A stretch of DNA of 64,000 nucleotides, taken from contig CACBGU010000002.1 in assembly GCA_902538885.1 (NCBI GenBank), forward strand, positions 38,612 to 102,611, in the 5' to 3' direction. The notes below the pieces were generated by a model. That model worked only from the letters and a program-made list of their open reading frames with translations. It ran no database searches and was not told the DNA's origin. Positions 34,621-43,416 of the stretch are shown in pieces (the first letter of the stretch is position 1; the number at the start of each line of letters is the position of its first letter). This DNA is from an uncultured Pelagibacteraceae bacterium (lineage in GTDB: Bacteria > Pseudomonadota > Alphaproteobacteria > Pelagibacterales > Pelagibacteraceae). The translations under genes and the position numbers were made by a program.

Positions 34621-35515
34621 TACACAATCATCTTCTTACCAACAGCTTGAACAAAAATCAAAATACACAAATATGTTTTTAAGATGGTTTTTGTATTTTG
34701 TTTTAATTCTATTTGCTTCTTATTTTATTTTTCCATTATATGTAATGGTTGTTACCTCATTAAAAACGATGGAAGAAATACGTCAAGGAACACTTTTATC
34801 TTGGCCGAGTGGATTAAATTTTGAGTCTTGGGCAGTTGCATGGGGAGGAAGAGGATATGGAGCAGGAGATACTTTTTTAAGACCATATTTTTGGAATTCA
34901 ATTAAGATGGTGGTACCTGCTGTATTTTTTTCTACCTTTATTGGAGCAATGACTGGATATGTTTTAACTAAATGGAGATTTAAAGGTGATAGTTGGGTGT
35001 TCTTATTTTTATTATTTGGATGTTTTATACCTTTTCAAGCAATACTACTTCCAATGGCTAGAACTTTGGGAGTATTAGGTATATCAAATTCAATAATTGG
35101 GTTAGTTTTAGTTCATACCGTTTACGGTATTCCATTTACCACTTTATTTTTTAGAAATTACTATGTGTCAGTTCCAACAGAATTAGTAAAAGCTGCAAGA
35201 ATTGACGGAGCTGGTTTCTTTAAAATATTTTTCAAAATTTTACTTCCAATATCAGCACCGATAATTGTGGTAACAGTTATTTGGCAGTTTACTCAAATTT
35301 GGAATGACTTTTTATTTGGATCAACTTTTTCATTTGGTGAAGCAGCACCAATTCAAGTTGCTTTAAATAACATGGTTTTATCTAGTACAAGTGTTAAAGA
35401 ATACAATGTTGATATGGCGTCAGCAATCATAGCAGGAGTGCCAACACTTATTGTGTATGTTTTAGCAGGCAAATATTTTATTAGAGGATTAACTTCAGGA
35501 GCAGTGAAAGGATAA
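34610..35515 (+). CDS. CUT1 ABC transporter permease (second, MalG/GtsC-like)
   Basis: A 301-residue permease with six membrane segments. PLYVMVVTSLKTMEEIRQGTLLSWPSGLNFESWAVAW is the MalG-type first periplasmic block, and PTELVKAARIDGAGFFKIFFKILLPISAPI near 190 is the EAA loop. WNDFLFGSTFSFGEAAPIQVALNN near 238 matches the C-terminal part of sugar permeases of this group. The start overlaps the first permease, and two bases separate its stop from the ATPase ATG. Confidence 0.9.
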   Translation: MQDNTQSSSYQQLEQKSKYTNMFLRWFLYFVLILFASYFIFPLYVMVVTSLKTMEEIRQGTLLSWPSGLNFESWAVAWGGRGYGAGDTFLRPYFWNSIKMVVPAVFFSTFIGAMTGYVLTKWRFKGDSWVFLFLLFGCFIPFQAILLPMARTLGVLGISNSIIGLVLVHTVYGIPFTTLFFRNYYVSVPTELVKAARIDGAGFFKIFFKILLPISAPIIVVTVIWQFTQIWNDFLFGSTFSFGEAAPIQVALNNMVLSSTSVKEYNVDMASAIIAGVPTLIVYVLAGKYFIRGLTSGAVKG

Positions 35516-35517
35516 CA

Positions 35518-36612
35518 ATGAAAACATTAAAAATTGAAGATCTATCAAAAAATTTTGGGTCTACAGAAGTATTAAGAAAAATTAATTTAGAGATAGATGA
35601 GGGAAATTTTTTAGTTTTATTAGGTCCTTCAGGATGCGGAAAATCTACATTACTAAATATTATTGCAGGTTTAGAGACAATCAACGAAGGTAACGTTTTT
35701 ATTGATGATTATAATGTCAGTAAAGTAGAGCCAAAAGACAGAAATATTGCAATGGTTTTCCAATCATACGCTTTATATCCTTCGATGAATGTAAGAGAGA
35801 ATATGATTTTTGGTCTGAAACAAGCAAAGACTTCAAAAGAAAAAATTGAACAACAGCTAGAGAAGGTATCTAAATTTTTACAAGTTGATCAATTATTAGA
35901 AAGAAAACCATCTCAATTGTCTGGAGGACAGAGACAAAGGGTTGCTATTGGAAGAGCATTAGTAAGAGAACCTAGAATATTTTTATTTGATGAACCTTTA
36001 TCTAACTTAGATGCAAAATTAAGAGTAGAGATGAGAAGAGAAATTAAAAAACTTCACCAACAATTAAAAACAACAGTTGTATATGTAACTCATGATCAAA
36101 CTGAAGCGATGAGTTTAGGGACAAGAATTGCAATTATGAATCATGGTGTTATTCAACAAAATGATACACCTGAAAATATTTATAATAAACCAAGCAACAC
36201 ATTTGTAGCTGATTTTATTGGATCACCATCTATGAATTTAATTAAAGGAATTTTAAAAGAAAGCTCAGGTGAAATATCTTTTTCAGTAAGTGGTTCTAAT
36301 GTTGAAATTCCAATTAAAGATTATGAATTTATAGATAAATCTAATTTAAATAATAAAGAAGTTTTCTTTGGTATAAGACCAGAACATATTTACTTTAAAA
36401 AATCTAATGAAAGTGATTTTGAAATTAATTTAAGAGCGGATTTAAGTGAGTATATCGGTCACGAACAGATAATGACTTTTGATTATGCTAATCAAGAAAT
36501 CTTAGCTAAATTTCCTTCAACAATTAAAATTGAATTATCAAAAGAAACAAAATTATATTTTGATTTAACTCAAACATCATTATTTGATGCTCAAACTGAG
36601 GAGAGAATATAA
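35518..36612 (+). CDS. CUT1 ABC transporter ATP-binding protein (MalK/UgpC-like)
   Basis: A 364-residue ATPase. Walker A LLGPSGCGKST near 38, Q-loop MVFQSYALYPSMNVRENM near 79, signature LSGGQRQRVAIGRALVREP near 135, Walker B IFLFDEPLSNLDAKLR near 155 and the H-loop YVTHDQTEAM are all intact. A C-terminal TOBE-type domain of about 120 residues (FFGIRPEHIYF near 282) follows, as in MalK/UgpC. It completes the glucose-type importer. Its last codons carry GAGGAGAG, the ribosome site for the SDR that begins one base after its stop. Confidence 0.9.
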   Translation: MKTLKIEDLSKNFGSTEVLRKINLEIDEGNFLVLLGPSGCGKSTLLNIIAGLETINEGNVFIDDYNVSKVEPKDRNIAMVFQSYALYPSMNVRENMIFGLKQAKTSKEKIEQQLEKVSKFLQVDQLLERKPSQLSGGQRQRVAIGRALVREPRIFLFDEPLSNLDAKLRVEMRREIKKLHQQLKTTVVYVTHDQTEAMSLGTRIAIMNHGVIQQNDTPENIYNKPSNTFVADFIGSPSMNLIKGILKESSGEISFSVSGSNVEIPIKDYEFIDKSNLNNKEVFFGIRPEHIYFKKSNESDFEINLRADLSEYIGHEQIMTFDYANQEILAKFPSTIKIELSKETKLYFDLTQTSLFDAQTEERI

Positions 36613-36613
36613 G

Positions 36614-37375
36614 ATGAAGGTTAAATATTCTGATTTAAAAAATAAAAGAGTGTTTATTACTGGTGGCGGTTCAGGGATTGGAGCCTCAATAGTCGAACAT
36701 TTTTGTGAACAAGGAAGCGAAGTTTATTTTGTAGATATTGATCTAAAAGAAACCAAAAAACTTTTAAATAAAATTAAGAAAAATAAATTTAGAACTCCAA
36801 CATTCATTGAATGTAATTTGTTAGATATTAATAAATTAGAAAAAACAATTAAAAATATTATTGCAAAAAAAGGTCCAATACATGCTTTAATTAATAATGC
36901 AGCTAATGATGATAGACACACAACAGATCAGGTGGATGAAAAATATTGGGAAAATAGAATGGCAATTAACTTAAAACATTATTTTTTTGCAGCTAAAGCT
37001 GTTGTTAAATCTATGAAAAAAATGAAAACTGGTTCGATTGTTAATTTAAGTTCGGTGTCATGGATGCTAGGTGAAGGTGATAAAGTTGTTTATGAAACTG
37101 CAAAATCTGCAGTAGTCGGTTTAACAAGATCTTTTGCACAAGAGTATGGAAAATATAATATCAGAACCAATTCAGTAGTTCCTGGATCTATAGCTACTGA
37201 AAGACAAATAAAACATTGGTTAACACCAAAGTACAAAAAACTTATTTTAGACAGCCAAGCTTTAAAAAGACAATTAAAACCTAATGATGTTGCTCAAATG
37301 GTGATGTTTTTAGCATCAGATCAATCATCTGGATGCACAAAACAAAGCTTTATTGTTGATGGTGGTATAACTTGA
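36614..37375 (+). CDS. Short-chain dehydrogenase (sugar 1-dehydrogenase type)
   Basis: The ORF track starts this frame at 36584, but the ATG at 36614 (MKVKYSDLKNKRVFITGG) is the better start: it follows GAGGAGAGAATATAAG and matches the N-terminus of its paralogue at 25743. The product is about 253 residues with ITGGGSGIGASI, NNAANDDRH, VNLSSVSW (catalytic Ser) and YETAKSAVVGL (Tyr, Lys). The NNA.NDDRH form is found in aldose 1-dehydrogenases of the galactose/arabinose type. With an aldose 1-epimerase right behind it, oxidation of an imported aldose to its lactone is the likely role. Confidence 0.8.
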   Translation: MKVKYSDLKNKRVFITGGGSGIGASIVEHFCEQGSEVYFVDIDLKETKKLLNKIKKNKFRTPTFIECNLLDINKLEKTIKNIIAKKGPIHALINNAANDDRHTTDQVDEKYWENRMAINLKHYFFAAKAVVKSMKKMKTGSIVNLSSVSWMLGEGDKVVYETAKSAVVGLTRSFAQEYGKYNIRTNSVVPGSIATERQIKHWLTPKYKKLILDSQALKRQLKPNDVAQMVMFLASDQSSGCTKQSFIVDGGIT

Positions 37376-37380
37376 TCTAG

Positions 37381-38349
37381 GTGAAAGTTGAAAGTTCTAC
37401 AATTCAAAATAAATTTCTAAGAGTTCAAACTCTTAATTATGGCGCTAGTCTTTTTGAAGTTTATCACAAGAAAAAGAAAATAAATTTAATTTTAAATTTA
37501 GGATCAAAACAAAACTATCGGTACAAACATCCAAATGTTGGATCTACTTGTGGAAGATATGCAGGTAGAATTTCCAATGCAAAATTTAAGATAGGTAATA
37601 AAAAATTTAATTTAAATAGAAATGAGGGAAAAAATATACTGCATGGTGGTAAAGTTGGTTTCTCAATTCTTCCATGGAAAAAATTAAATCAAACAAAAGA
37701 TAAAATAGTATATCAACTTCATTCAGCAAATGACGATCAAGGCTTTCCGGGAGATCTTGTTCTCAATTGTACTTATCAATTAATAAATAAATATCTAATT
37801 ATCAAATATGAATACAAATCCAATAAAAGCACTCATGTTAATTTAACCAATCATAGTTATTGGAACTTAGAAAAAAATAAAAAAAATATGATTTATAGTC
37901 ATGAGTTAAAATTAAACTCATATAAATATCTTCAAATAAATAAAAATTTAATTCCAACTGGTAGATTTAAAAATGTAAACAAATCTATTTACGATTTTTC
38001 GAATTTTGAAAACATTAGAAAAAAATTAGATTATTTTAAAAATAAAAAACTTAATGTTAAATTTAAAGGTTTTGATAACACTTTTGTTGTAAAGAAAAAT
38101 ATTAGAAATTATGTTGGAACTTTAAAAAATAATAATACTAACATTCAAGTTGATTTTTTTTCAAATTTACCCGGTGTTCAACTTTATTCAGCACAAAATC
38201 TAAATTACAAAAAAAAATTATTTCCCTATCAAGGTATTTGTTTAGAAACACAATATTTTCCTGATGCTCCTAACAAAAAAAATTTTCCTAGCACTTTAAT
38301 TAAACCTAATAAAAGGTATACATGCTTTACAAAAATTAAAATTAATTAA
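37381..38349 (+). CDS. Aldose 1-epimerase (GalM family)
   Basis: A 322-residue mutarotase that interconverts alpha and beta aldoses. GSTCGRYAGRISNAKFKIGNKKFNLNRNEGKNILHGGKVGF near 60-95 holds the GalM motif N-x-R and HGG (catalytic/sugar-binding His), VNLTNHSYWNLE near 158 holds the second His, and GFDNTFVV near 235 and LETQYFPDAPNKKNFPS near 292 are the family's Asp and catalytic Glu regions. GTG at 37381 is used; no nearby ATG fits. It follows the SDR by five bases, consistent with supplying the anomer that a sugar 1-dehydrogenase prefers. Confidence 0.8.
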   Translation: MKVESSTIQNKFLRVQTLNYGASLFEVYHKKKKINLILNLGSKQNYRYKHPNVGSTCGRYAGRISNAKFKIGNKKFNLNRNEGKNILHGGKVGFSILPWKKLNQTKDKIVYQLHSANDDQGFPGDLVLNCTYQLINKYLIIKYEYKSNKSTHVNLTNHSYWNLEKNKKNMIYSHELKLNSYKYLQINKNLIPTGRFKNVNKSIYDFSNFENIRKKLDYFKNKKLNVKFKGFDNTFVVKKNIRNYVGTLKNNNTNIQVDFFSNLPGVQLYSAQNLNYKKKLFPYQGICLETQYFPDAPNKKNFPSTLIKPNKRYTCFTKIKIN

Positions 38350-38352
38350 TTT

Positions 38353-39390
38353 ATGAGTAAAAAAATTAATATCTCTATAGTTGGAACAGGATTAATGGGT
38401 TTACAACATATTAAAGCCATTAAAAAATCAAAGAAAGCAAATCTTCATTCAATAGTAGATATTAGTAACAACGCTAAAAATTTATCAAAAAAATATAAAA
38501 TTCCATTATATTCTAATGTATTAGAGCTTTTAAATTCAAAAAAACTAGATGCTGTAATAGTTGCTACCCCCAATCAATTGCATGAAAAACATACAGTAAG
38601 TTTTTTAAAAAATAAAATACCTGTTCTATTAGAAAAACCTATTTCAGATAACATTCAATCCGCAAAAAAAATTATAAGTAGTGCCAATAAGAATAAAACA
38701 CCATTATTGATTGGATATCATCGTCGGCACAATTCTATAGTCTCTAAAGTAAAAGAGATTATTAACAAAGGTAAATTGGGCAACATCGTCTCCGCAAATG
38801 TTTTGTGTTGGTTGTACAAACACAAAGCTTATTACAATGAAAAATGGAGAGTCAGGAAAGGTGGGGGGCCTTTAGGAATTAATTTAGTGCATGATATTGA
38901 TATGATTTGTTATTTATTGGGTTCAATTAAATATGTGCAAGCATTTACAACAAATAAAACTAGAAAATTCCAAGTAGAGGATACAGCTACAATAAGCTTG
39001 ATCTTTGATTCAGGAGTGCTTTGTACACTTAATTTGTCAGATACAATTGTTGCACCGTGGAGTTATGAATTAACTGCTGGAGAAAATCCTGCATACCCAA
39101 TTACCAACCAATCTGCTTATATGATTGGAGGTACTAAAGGTTCTTTACAGTTTCCCAATCTTAAATATTGGTTTTATAAAAAAGAAAGAAGTTGGTGGAA
39201 CAAAATTTTTGTTAATGAAGATAAAAACAAAAAAGATGATAATACATTAGTAAATCAAATTGATCATTTTGCTGATGTTGTAACAAAAAAGGCTAAACCA
39301 AAAGTTAATGGTAATGATGGTTTAATCTCTCTTAAAATTTTTGCTGCTATAACTAAAAGTGCAAAAACTGGAAAGAAAATTAAAATTTAA
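38353..39390 (+). CDS. Gfo/Idh/MocA family oxidoreductase
   Basis: A 345-residue dehydrogenase with SIVGTGLMGLQHIKAIKK at 8-25, ATPNQLHEKHTVSFLKNKIPVLLEKPISDNI around 72-100 (catalytic Lys in EKP), YHRRHN near 122 and GGGPLGINLVHDIDMICYLLG near 172 with the catalytic Asp/His region. It closes the glucose-type transporter set, three bases after the epimerase. It probably oxidises a sugar or sugar acid of the same pathway. It overlaps the convergent dehydrogenase stop by four bases. Confidence 0.8.
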   Translation: MSKKINISIVGTGLMGLQHIKAIKKSKKANLHSIVDISNNAKNLSKKYKIPLYSNVLELLNSKKLDAVIVATPNQLHEKHTVSFLKNKIPVLLEKPISDNIQSAKKIISSANKNKTPLLIGYHRRHNSIVSKVKEIINKGKLGNIVSANVLCWLYKHKAYYNEKWRVRKGGGPLGINLVHDIDMICYLLGSIKYVQAFTTNKTRKFQVEDTATISLIFDSGVLCTLNLSDTIVAPWSYELTAGENPAYPITNQSAYMIGGTKGSLQFPNLKYWFYKKERSWWNKIFVNEDKNKKDDNTLVNQIDHFADVVTKKAKPKVNGNDGLISLKIFAAITKSAKTGKKIKI

Positions 39391-40451
39391 AGATTAGCTA
39401 AAATAGAATTAGAAGATTTAATAGTATCAGCATCACCCCCTAAATCTTTAGTTCTGTTACTTTTATCACTTAAAGATTTTTCAATTGCTTCAACTATTGA
39501 ATTAGATGCTTCTTTTTCACCTAAATAATCTAGCATCATTGCTCCAGACCAAATTTGTCCTACAGGATTAGCAATTCCTTTTCCTGCAATATCAGGGGCA
39601 GAACCGTGAACTGGTTCAAACAAAGATGGAAATTTATTTTCTGGATTAATATTTCCAGAGGGGGCAATTCCAATTGTTCCTGTGCAAGCAGGCCCTAAGT
39701 CTGAAAGAATATCTCCAAATAAATTCGATGCTACTACAACATCAAACCATTCAGGATTGAGCACAAATCTAGCAACTAAAATATCAATATGAAATTGATC
39801 TGTTTTAATTTCAGGGTAGTTTTTTTTCATTTCATTAAATCTTTCATCCCAAAAAGGCATTGTAATTGAAATTCCGTTTGATTTTGTTGCATTTGTTAAT
39901 TTTTTTCTTTTTCGTTGTTTAGCTAATTCAAAAGCAAATCTCTGAACTCTGTCTATTCCATGTGCCGACATGATAGTTTCTTGAATTGCAATTTCTCTAT
40001 CGGTATTTTTATACATTCTTCCGCCTACAGTAGAATATTCTCCCTCTGTATTCTCTCTAACAATCAACATATCGATATCACCAGGTTTTTTGTTGGCTAG
40101 AGGAGGATTAATACCAGGGAAAAGTTTTACGGGTCTAAGATTTATGTATTGATCAAATTCTCTTCTAAACTGAAGTAAGGATCCCCATAAAGAAATATGA
40201 TCTGGTACTCTATCTGGCATACCGACTGCTCCAAAAAATATAGCATCATGTTTTCCTAATTTTTCTTTCCAATCATCAGGAAGCATTTTTCCATGTTTCT
40301 CGTAATAATCACAGGAAGCAAAATCATATTCTGTAAAATTTATTTTAAATTGATGTTTTAAAGCAACATCTTTTAAAACTTTTAAGCCTTCAGGTAACAC
40401 TTCTTTACCAATCCCGTCACCAGCTATTGAAGCAATGTTATATTCTTTCAT
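39387..40451 (-). CDS. Tartrate/D-malate dehydrogenase-like (isocitrate/isopropylmalate family)
   Basis: A beta-decarboxylating dehydrogenase of about 354 residues from the ATG at 40451; the track extends it seven codons to 40472. YNIASIAGDGIGKEVLPEGLKVL opens it. It has GAVGMPDRVPDHISLWGSLLQFRREFDQYINLRPVKLFPG, typical of TtuC/DmlA (SLWG...R..FD.Y.N.RP), IVRENTEGEYS, VVASNLFGDILSDLGPA with the metal Asp residues, and LFEPVHGSAPDIAGKGIANP. The SLWG variant separates it from LeuB. Substrate is likely D-malate, tartrate or a related acid. It is divergent from the pentapeptide gene. Confidence 0.8.
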   Translation of the reverse strand: MKEYNIASIAGDGIGKEVLPEGLKVLKDVALKHQFKINFTEYDFASCDYYEKHGKMLPDDWKEKLGKHDAIFFGAVGMPDRVPDHISLWGSLLQFRREFDQYINLRPVKLFPGINPPLANKKPGDIDMLIVRENTEGEYSTVGGRMYKNTDREIAIQETIMSAHGIDRVQRFAFELAKQRKRKKLTNATKSNGISITMPFWDERFNEMKKNYPEIKTDQFHIDILVARFVLNPEWFDVVVASNLFGDILSDLGPACTGTIGIAPSGNINPENKFPSLFEPVHGSAPDIAGKGIANPVGQIWSGAMMLDYLGEKEASNSIVEAIEKSLSDKSNRTKDLGGDADTIKSSNSILANL

Positions 40452-40555
40452 TAATTGATTTTTATACTGCAAATTATCAATAAATTACATTGTTAAATTA
40501 ATATTAAATTTTAAACCTTCATTGTTTTGACATATTTTTTTTGCTAACTTTGCTT

Positions 40556-41065
40556 ATGAAAAAAATAATCCTACTTGCTTTATTTAGTTTATTATTTTTC
40601 ACAAATTCAAATGCTGCATGTGATGATCCTTTAACAGAGGGTGTTGATTATTCTAATTGTAGATTTTCAGACTCACAAGATTTACAAGGAAGTTATCTTC
40701 CAAATTCAAATCTTTCTTTTGCAAGTTTTATTCAAGTAAACTTTGATAAAAGTATAATGATGACCTCAAATCTATCGTTTGGAACTTTTCCAGAGTCTAC
40801 CTTTGTAAGAGCTAACCTTTATGAATCTGTTTCTATAGGAGCAAATTTTGAAAAAACTAATTTTACTGGCGCTAACTTAACTCGAGTTGATTTTATGGGA
40901 GCAACCTTAATCGAGGCAAATTTTCAAAACTCTAATTTAATGGAAGCTAACTTTACTTCTTCTAACATCACTAATGCTAATTTCGATGGAGCTAATTTGA
41001 CTGGAGCAACGTGGACCAATGGTCAAACTTGTGGTCCGGAATCTATTGGCACTTGTAAACAATAA
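40556..41065 (+). CDS. Secreted pentapeptide-repeat protein
   Basis: The track begins at TTG 40541, but ATG 40556 starts a clear signal peptide (MKKIILLALFSLLFFTNSNA), giving about 169 residues. The mature part contains a run of pentapeptide repeats of the A(N/D)LXX form: SFVRANLYESVSIGANFEKTNFTGANLTRVDFMGATLIEANFQNSNLMEANF and so on, forming a right-handed quadrilateral beta-helix. Cysteines flank the repeats (AACDD, NCRF near the start; TCGP and GTCKQ at the end), probably disulfide caps. Function unknown; pentapeptide proteins are often structural or binding modules. Confidence 0.75.
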   Translation: MKKIILLALFSLLFFTNSNAACDDPLTEGVDYSNCRFSDSQDLQGSYLPNSNLSFASFIQVNFDKSIMMTSNLSFGTFPESTFVRANLYESVSIGANFEKTNFTGANLTRVDFMGATLIEANFQNSNLMEANFTSSNITNANFDGANLTGATWTNGQTCGPESIGTCKQ

Positions 41066-41068
41066 TTA

Positions 41069-41362
41069 ATGAATACTTCAGTAAATACTGATGATATTAT
41101 CTTTAATTTTTTTAAACAAATTTGTGATGAAAAAGATGATAAAAAATGTGTTGAGCTTGGAAACGAGTGGATAAAGGCAATGGAAACTAATTTATCTGAA
41201 ATGGAGAAAAAACTAAATGGGGCTGATTATATTAAGCATAAAGATGACATTCAAAGTAACAGAAACCATCTTGATAGTTTAAAAAACAAAACTTCATCTG
41301 AATGGAGACAGTACGCTACACAATGTATGATCGAGATAATGAATCATAAAGGCCAGAAATAA
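41069..41362 (+). CDS. Small hypothetical helical protein (97 aa)
   Basis: I do not recognise this 97-residue protein. It is hydrophilic and mostly helical by appearance (EMEKKLNGADYIKHKDDIQSNRNHLDSLKNK), with three cysteines (FKQICDEKDDKKCVEL and TQCMIE). No signal peptide is seen, so it is probably cytoplasmic. The start is three bases after the pentapeptide gene stop and its stop overlaps the start of a 29-residue membrane peptide, so the three genes form one unit. Confidence 0.55.
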   Translation: MNTSVNTDDIIFNFFKQICDEKDDKKCVELGNEWIKAMETNLSEMEKKLNGADYIKHKDDIQSNRNHLDSLKNKTSSEWRQYATQCMIEIMNHKGQK

Positions 41363-41451
41363 TGAGTAATCAGGAAAGAGTTTTTTTAATCATTTGTGCT
41401 TCTTTGATCATCTTCACTTTGCACTATTTAATTGAAAAACATTTTTTTTAA
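41362..41451 (+). CDS. 29-aa single-pass membrane peptide
   Basis: Too short for the ORF track. The ATG overlaps the preceding stop codon (TAATG) and the frame reads MSNQERVFLIICASLIIFTLHYLIEKHFF, one hydrophobic helix flanked by charged residues. Start coupling and a sensible membrane topology argue that it is translated, but there is no homology I can name. Confidence 0.4.
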   Translation: MSNQERVFLIICASLIIFTLHYLIEKHFF

Positions 41452-41491
41452 AAAGACTATCAATAATTATAAAAATACATTAAATACTTAA

Positions 41492-41556
41492 AAAGGGGTG
41501 TCTTAACAGACTGAGATCATACCCTAAGAACCTGTCCGGTAATTCAGAAAGGGATA
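41492..41556 (+). promoter_or_regulatory. TPP riboswitch (THI box)
   Basis: The sequence AAAGGGGTGTC, ACAGACTGAGATCATACCC, GAACCTGT, GGTAATTCAGAAAGGGAT matches the conserved thiamine pyrophosphate aptamer: CTGAGA in the pyrimidine-binding arm, ACCC pairing to GGGGT, and GAACCTG with GGTAAT plus AGGGA in the pyrophosphate arm. It ends about two bases before the ATG, so its GAAAGGGA is also the ribosome site; TPP binding would hide it. P1 is very weak and the element is minimal in length. Confidence 0.92.
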
Positions 41557-41558
41557 AA

Positions 41559-42998
41559 ATGGATAAAACATATTTTTTAAGTCAATCAACATCATTAATA
41601 TTAGTTATCGCAATTAGTTTAATATTTGCTTTTTTAGGAATTTTTCATTCTAAAAAATATAAGGGTATAAATAATTATTTAACTGCAAATAGAAACATCG
41701 GTTTATTTTCGCTTACAACAAGTCTTGTAGCATCAGCTTTAGGTGCTTGGATATTATTTGGTCCAGTAGCGGCTGCTACATGGGGTGGAGTAGGTGCTGT
41801 TATCGGTTATGCATTAGGCACAGCTTTTCCAATGATTTTCTTAATTTATTTTGGAAAAAAAATTAGAAATGAGTTTCCAAAAGGATTTTCTTTAGTTGAG
41901 TTTATGAGAAAGAAATTTGGCAAAAGTCTATTTAAGTTAATTTTGTTAATGACGATCTTTTACATGTTCATTTTTCTTTGTGCGGAAGTAACGGCAGTTG
42001 CTGTATTAATTAATTATATATCTGGAACAGAATTGTGGATTACAGCATTAATAGTCTTGGTAGCTACCTTAAGCTACAGCCTTTATGGTGGATTAAGAGC
42101 GTCAATATTTACTGATAACATTCAAATGATTGTAATAGGTGCTTTATTATTTATTTTGATTTCAATTATTGGTTCATCTTCAGGAGATAATTTTTCTTTT
42201 TCTTTAATTAATGAGAAAAACCCTCAACTAATAAGTTCAAATTATATTCCAGGATATACTTCTGGATTAACTTTCTTTATAGCAGTTGCAGCAACAAATT
42301 TATTTCATCAAGGAAACTGGCAAAGAGTGTATGCAGCAAAAGATTATCAAACATTAAAAACTAGTTTGATAATTTCTTTCTTTATTATTATTCCAATAGT
42401 TTTTTTAATGGGTTTTATTGGAATGGTTTCATTTTCAATAGATTCATCTGTTAGACCTGATTTAGGTTTTTTTAGTTTATTATTAAAAGATCAAACTGAA
42501 ATTTTATCCTTATTGATTATTATTCTTGGTCTTGCATTAACAATTTCTACTGTTGATACTTTGGTTAATGCTATTTCTAGTTTATTTGTAGCTGATGGCA
42601 AAGCAACTTTTAATTTAGATAAAAAAACTGATTACTTAAAAATATCTAAATATTTCATTTTAATTTTGTCTGTAATTGCATTTGGTGTTGCTTCAAAAGG
42701 ATTTGATATTTTATATTTATTCTTACTTGCAGATTTATTTTGTTGTGGGTTTGTAGTGACTGTTTTTTATAGCTTCTATAATAAAGTGGATGAAAAAACC
42801 GCTTATGTTTCAATTATAATTGGTTTAGTTGCTGGATTTTTAATGTTTCCATTTCCAGATTTTTCTAAAAGTTTATTAGTGGGAGTATTTTTGTCTAAAG
42901 ACCTGTTTTCACCATTTATAGCTCAATCTTTATTATTTTTATCTTTTTTGATTGCAACTTTCTTGCCTGCAATAATTTTAAAAATTAAATTTAGATAG
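41559..42998 (+). CDS. thiV: Sodium:solute symporter under TPP control (ThiV-like)
   Basis: A 479-residue SSS-family transporter with about thirteen membrane segments. YLTANRNIGLFSLTTSLVASALGAWILFGPVAAATWGG near 38-75 is the SSS first-helix block, and FFIAVAATNLFHQGNWQRVYAAKDYQTLK near 240 the central block. The TPP riboswitch directly before the start ties it to thiamine; in Pelagibacter an SSS transporter in this arrangement (thiV) is proposed to import the thiamine pyrimidine precursor HMP. No other thiamine gene is in the window. The 3' end overlaps the thioredoxin-like gene by eight bases. Confidence 0.85.
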   Translation: MDKTYFLSQSTSLILVIAISLIFAFLGIFHSKKYKGINNYLTANRNIGLFSLTTSLVASALGAWILFGPVAAATWGGVGAVIGYALGTAFPMIFLIYFGKKIRNEFPKGFSLVEFMRKKFGKSLFKLILLMTIFYMFIFLCAEVTAVAVLINYISGTELWITALIVLVATLSYSLYGGLRASIFTDNIQMIVIGALLFILISIIGSSSGDNFSFSLINEKNPQLISSNYIPGYTSGLTFFIAVAATNLFHQGNWQRVYAAKDYQTLKTSLIISFFIIIPIVFLMGFIGMVSFSIDSSVRPDLGFFSLLLKDQTEILSLLIIILGLALTISTVDTLVNAISSLFVADGKATFNLDKKTDYLKISKYFILILSVIAFGVASKGFDILYLFLLADLFCCGFVVTVFYSFYNKVDEKTAYVSIIIGLVAGFLMFPFPDFSKSLLVGVFLSKDLFSPFIAQSLLFLSFLIATFLPAIILKIKFR

Positions 42999-43359
42999 AA
43001 GATTTTAAAGCATCATAAATAAGTTCTTTAGTAGTCTCACCAATGCTTCTGTAAACTTCTTTATTATCTTTAAAAATTAAAAGTGTTGTTTGATATTGAA
43101 CGTTAAAAAATTGAGCAATTTCTTTATTTGTTACATCAAAAGCAAAGTACTCCATATTATCAAAATCATTTTTTGCTTTTTCAAGAACTTTCATTTGGCT
43201 AGCACAAGATGTACAATATTTAATCCAAGAACTAACTACCACAACTTTTCCCTCTGATAGAGCTTTATCAAACAACTCTTTACTATAAGTGGTTTCTTTT
43301 CCAATTGCCTTGGTGCTAAATGCTAATACAAAACAGATAAATACTAAAAATTTTTTCAT
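42991..43359 (-). CDS. Exported thioredoxin-fold protein with CTSC motif
   Basis: A 122-residue protein with a signal peptide (MKKFLVFICFVLAFSTKAIG) and a thioredoxin fold. VVVVSSWIKYCTSCASQMKVLEK gives a CxxC active site (CTSC), and VQYQTTLLIFKDNKEVYRSIGETT gives the second half with Thr-Thr where most thioredoxins have the cis-Pro. It resembles the C-terminal DsbD-gamma type or a periplasmic thiol reductase. Losing the cis-Pro is unusual. It is convergent with thiV and divergent from the ABC-2 exporter genes. Confidence 0.7.
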   Translation of the reverse strand: MKKFLVFICFVLAFSTKAIGKETTYSKELFDKALSEGKVVVVSSWIKYCTSCASQMKVLEKAKNDFDNMEYFAFDVTNKEIAQFFNVQYQTTLLIFKDNKEVYRSIGETTKELIYDALKSSI

Positions 43360-43416
43360 TAAACCAAAATTAAGCTAAATTTTAATTTATTGTAATACTA
43401 TAAATTGTCTCTATAT

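Noticed and set aside
36584-36613. Ten-codon N-terminal extension of the second SDR
   Set aside because: It overlaps the ATPase coding end; the ATG at 36614 has the ribosome site and matches the paralogue's N-terminus.
39387-40451. 3-isopropylmalate or isocitrate dehydrogenase
   Set aside because: The SLWG...RREFDQYINLRP block fits tartrate/D-malate dehydrogenases and no leucine genes are nearby.
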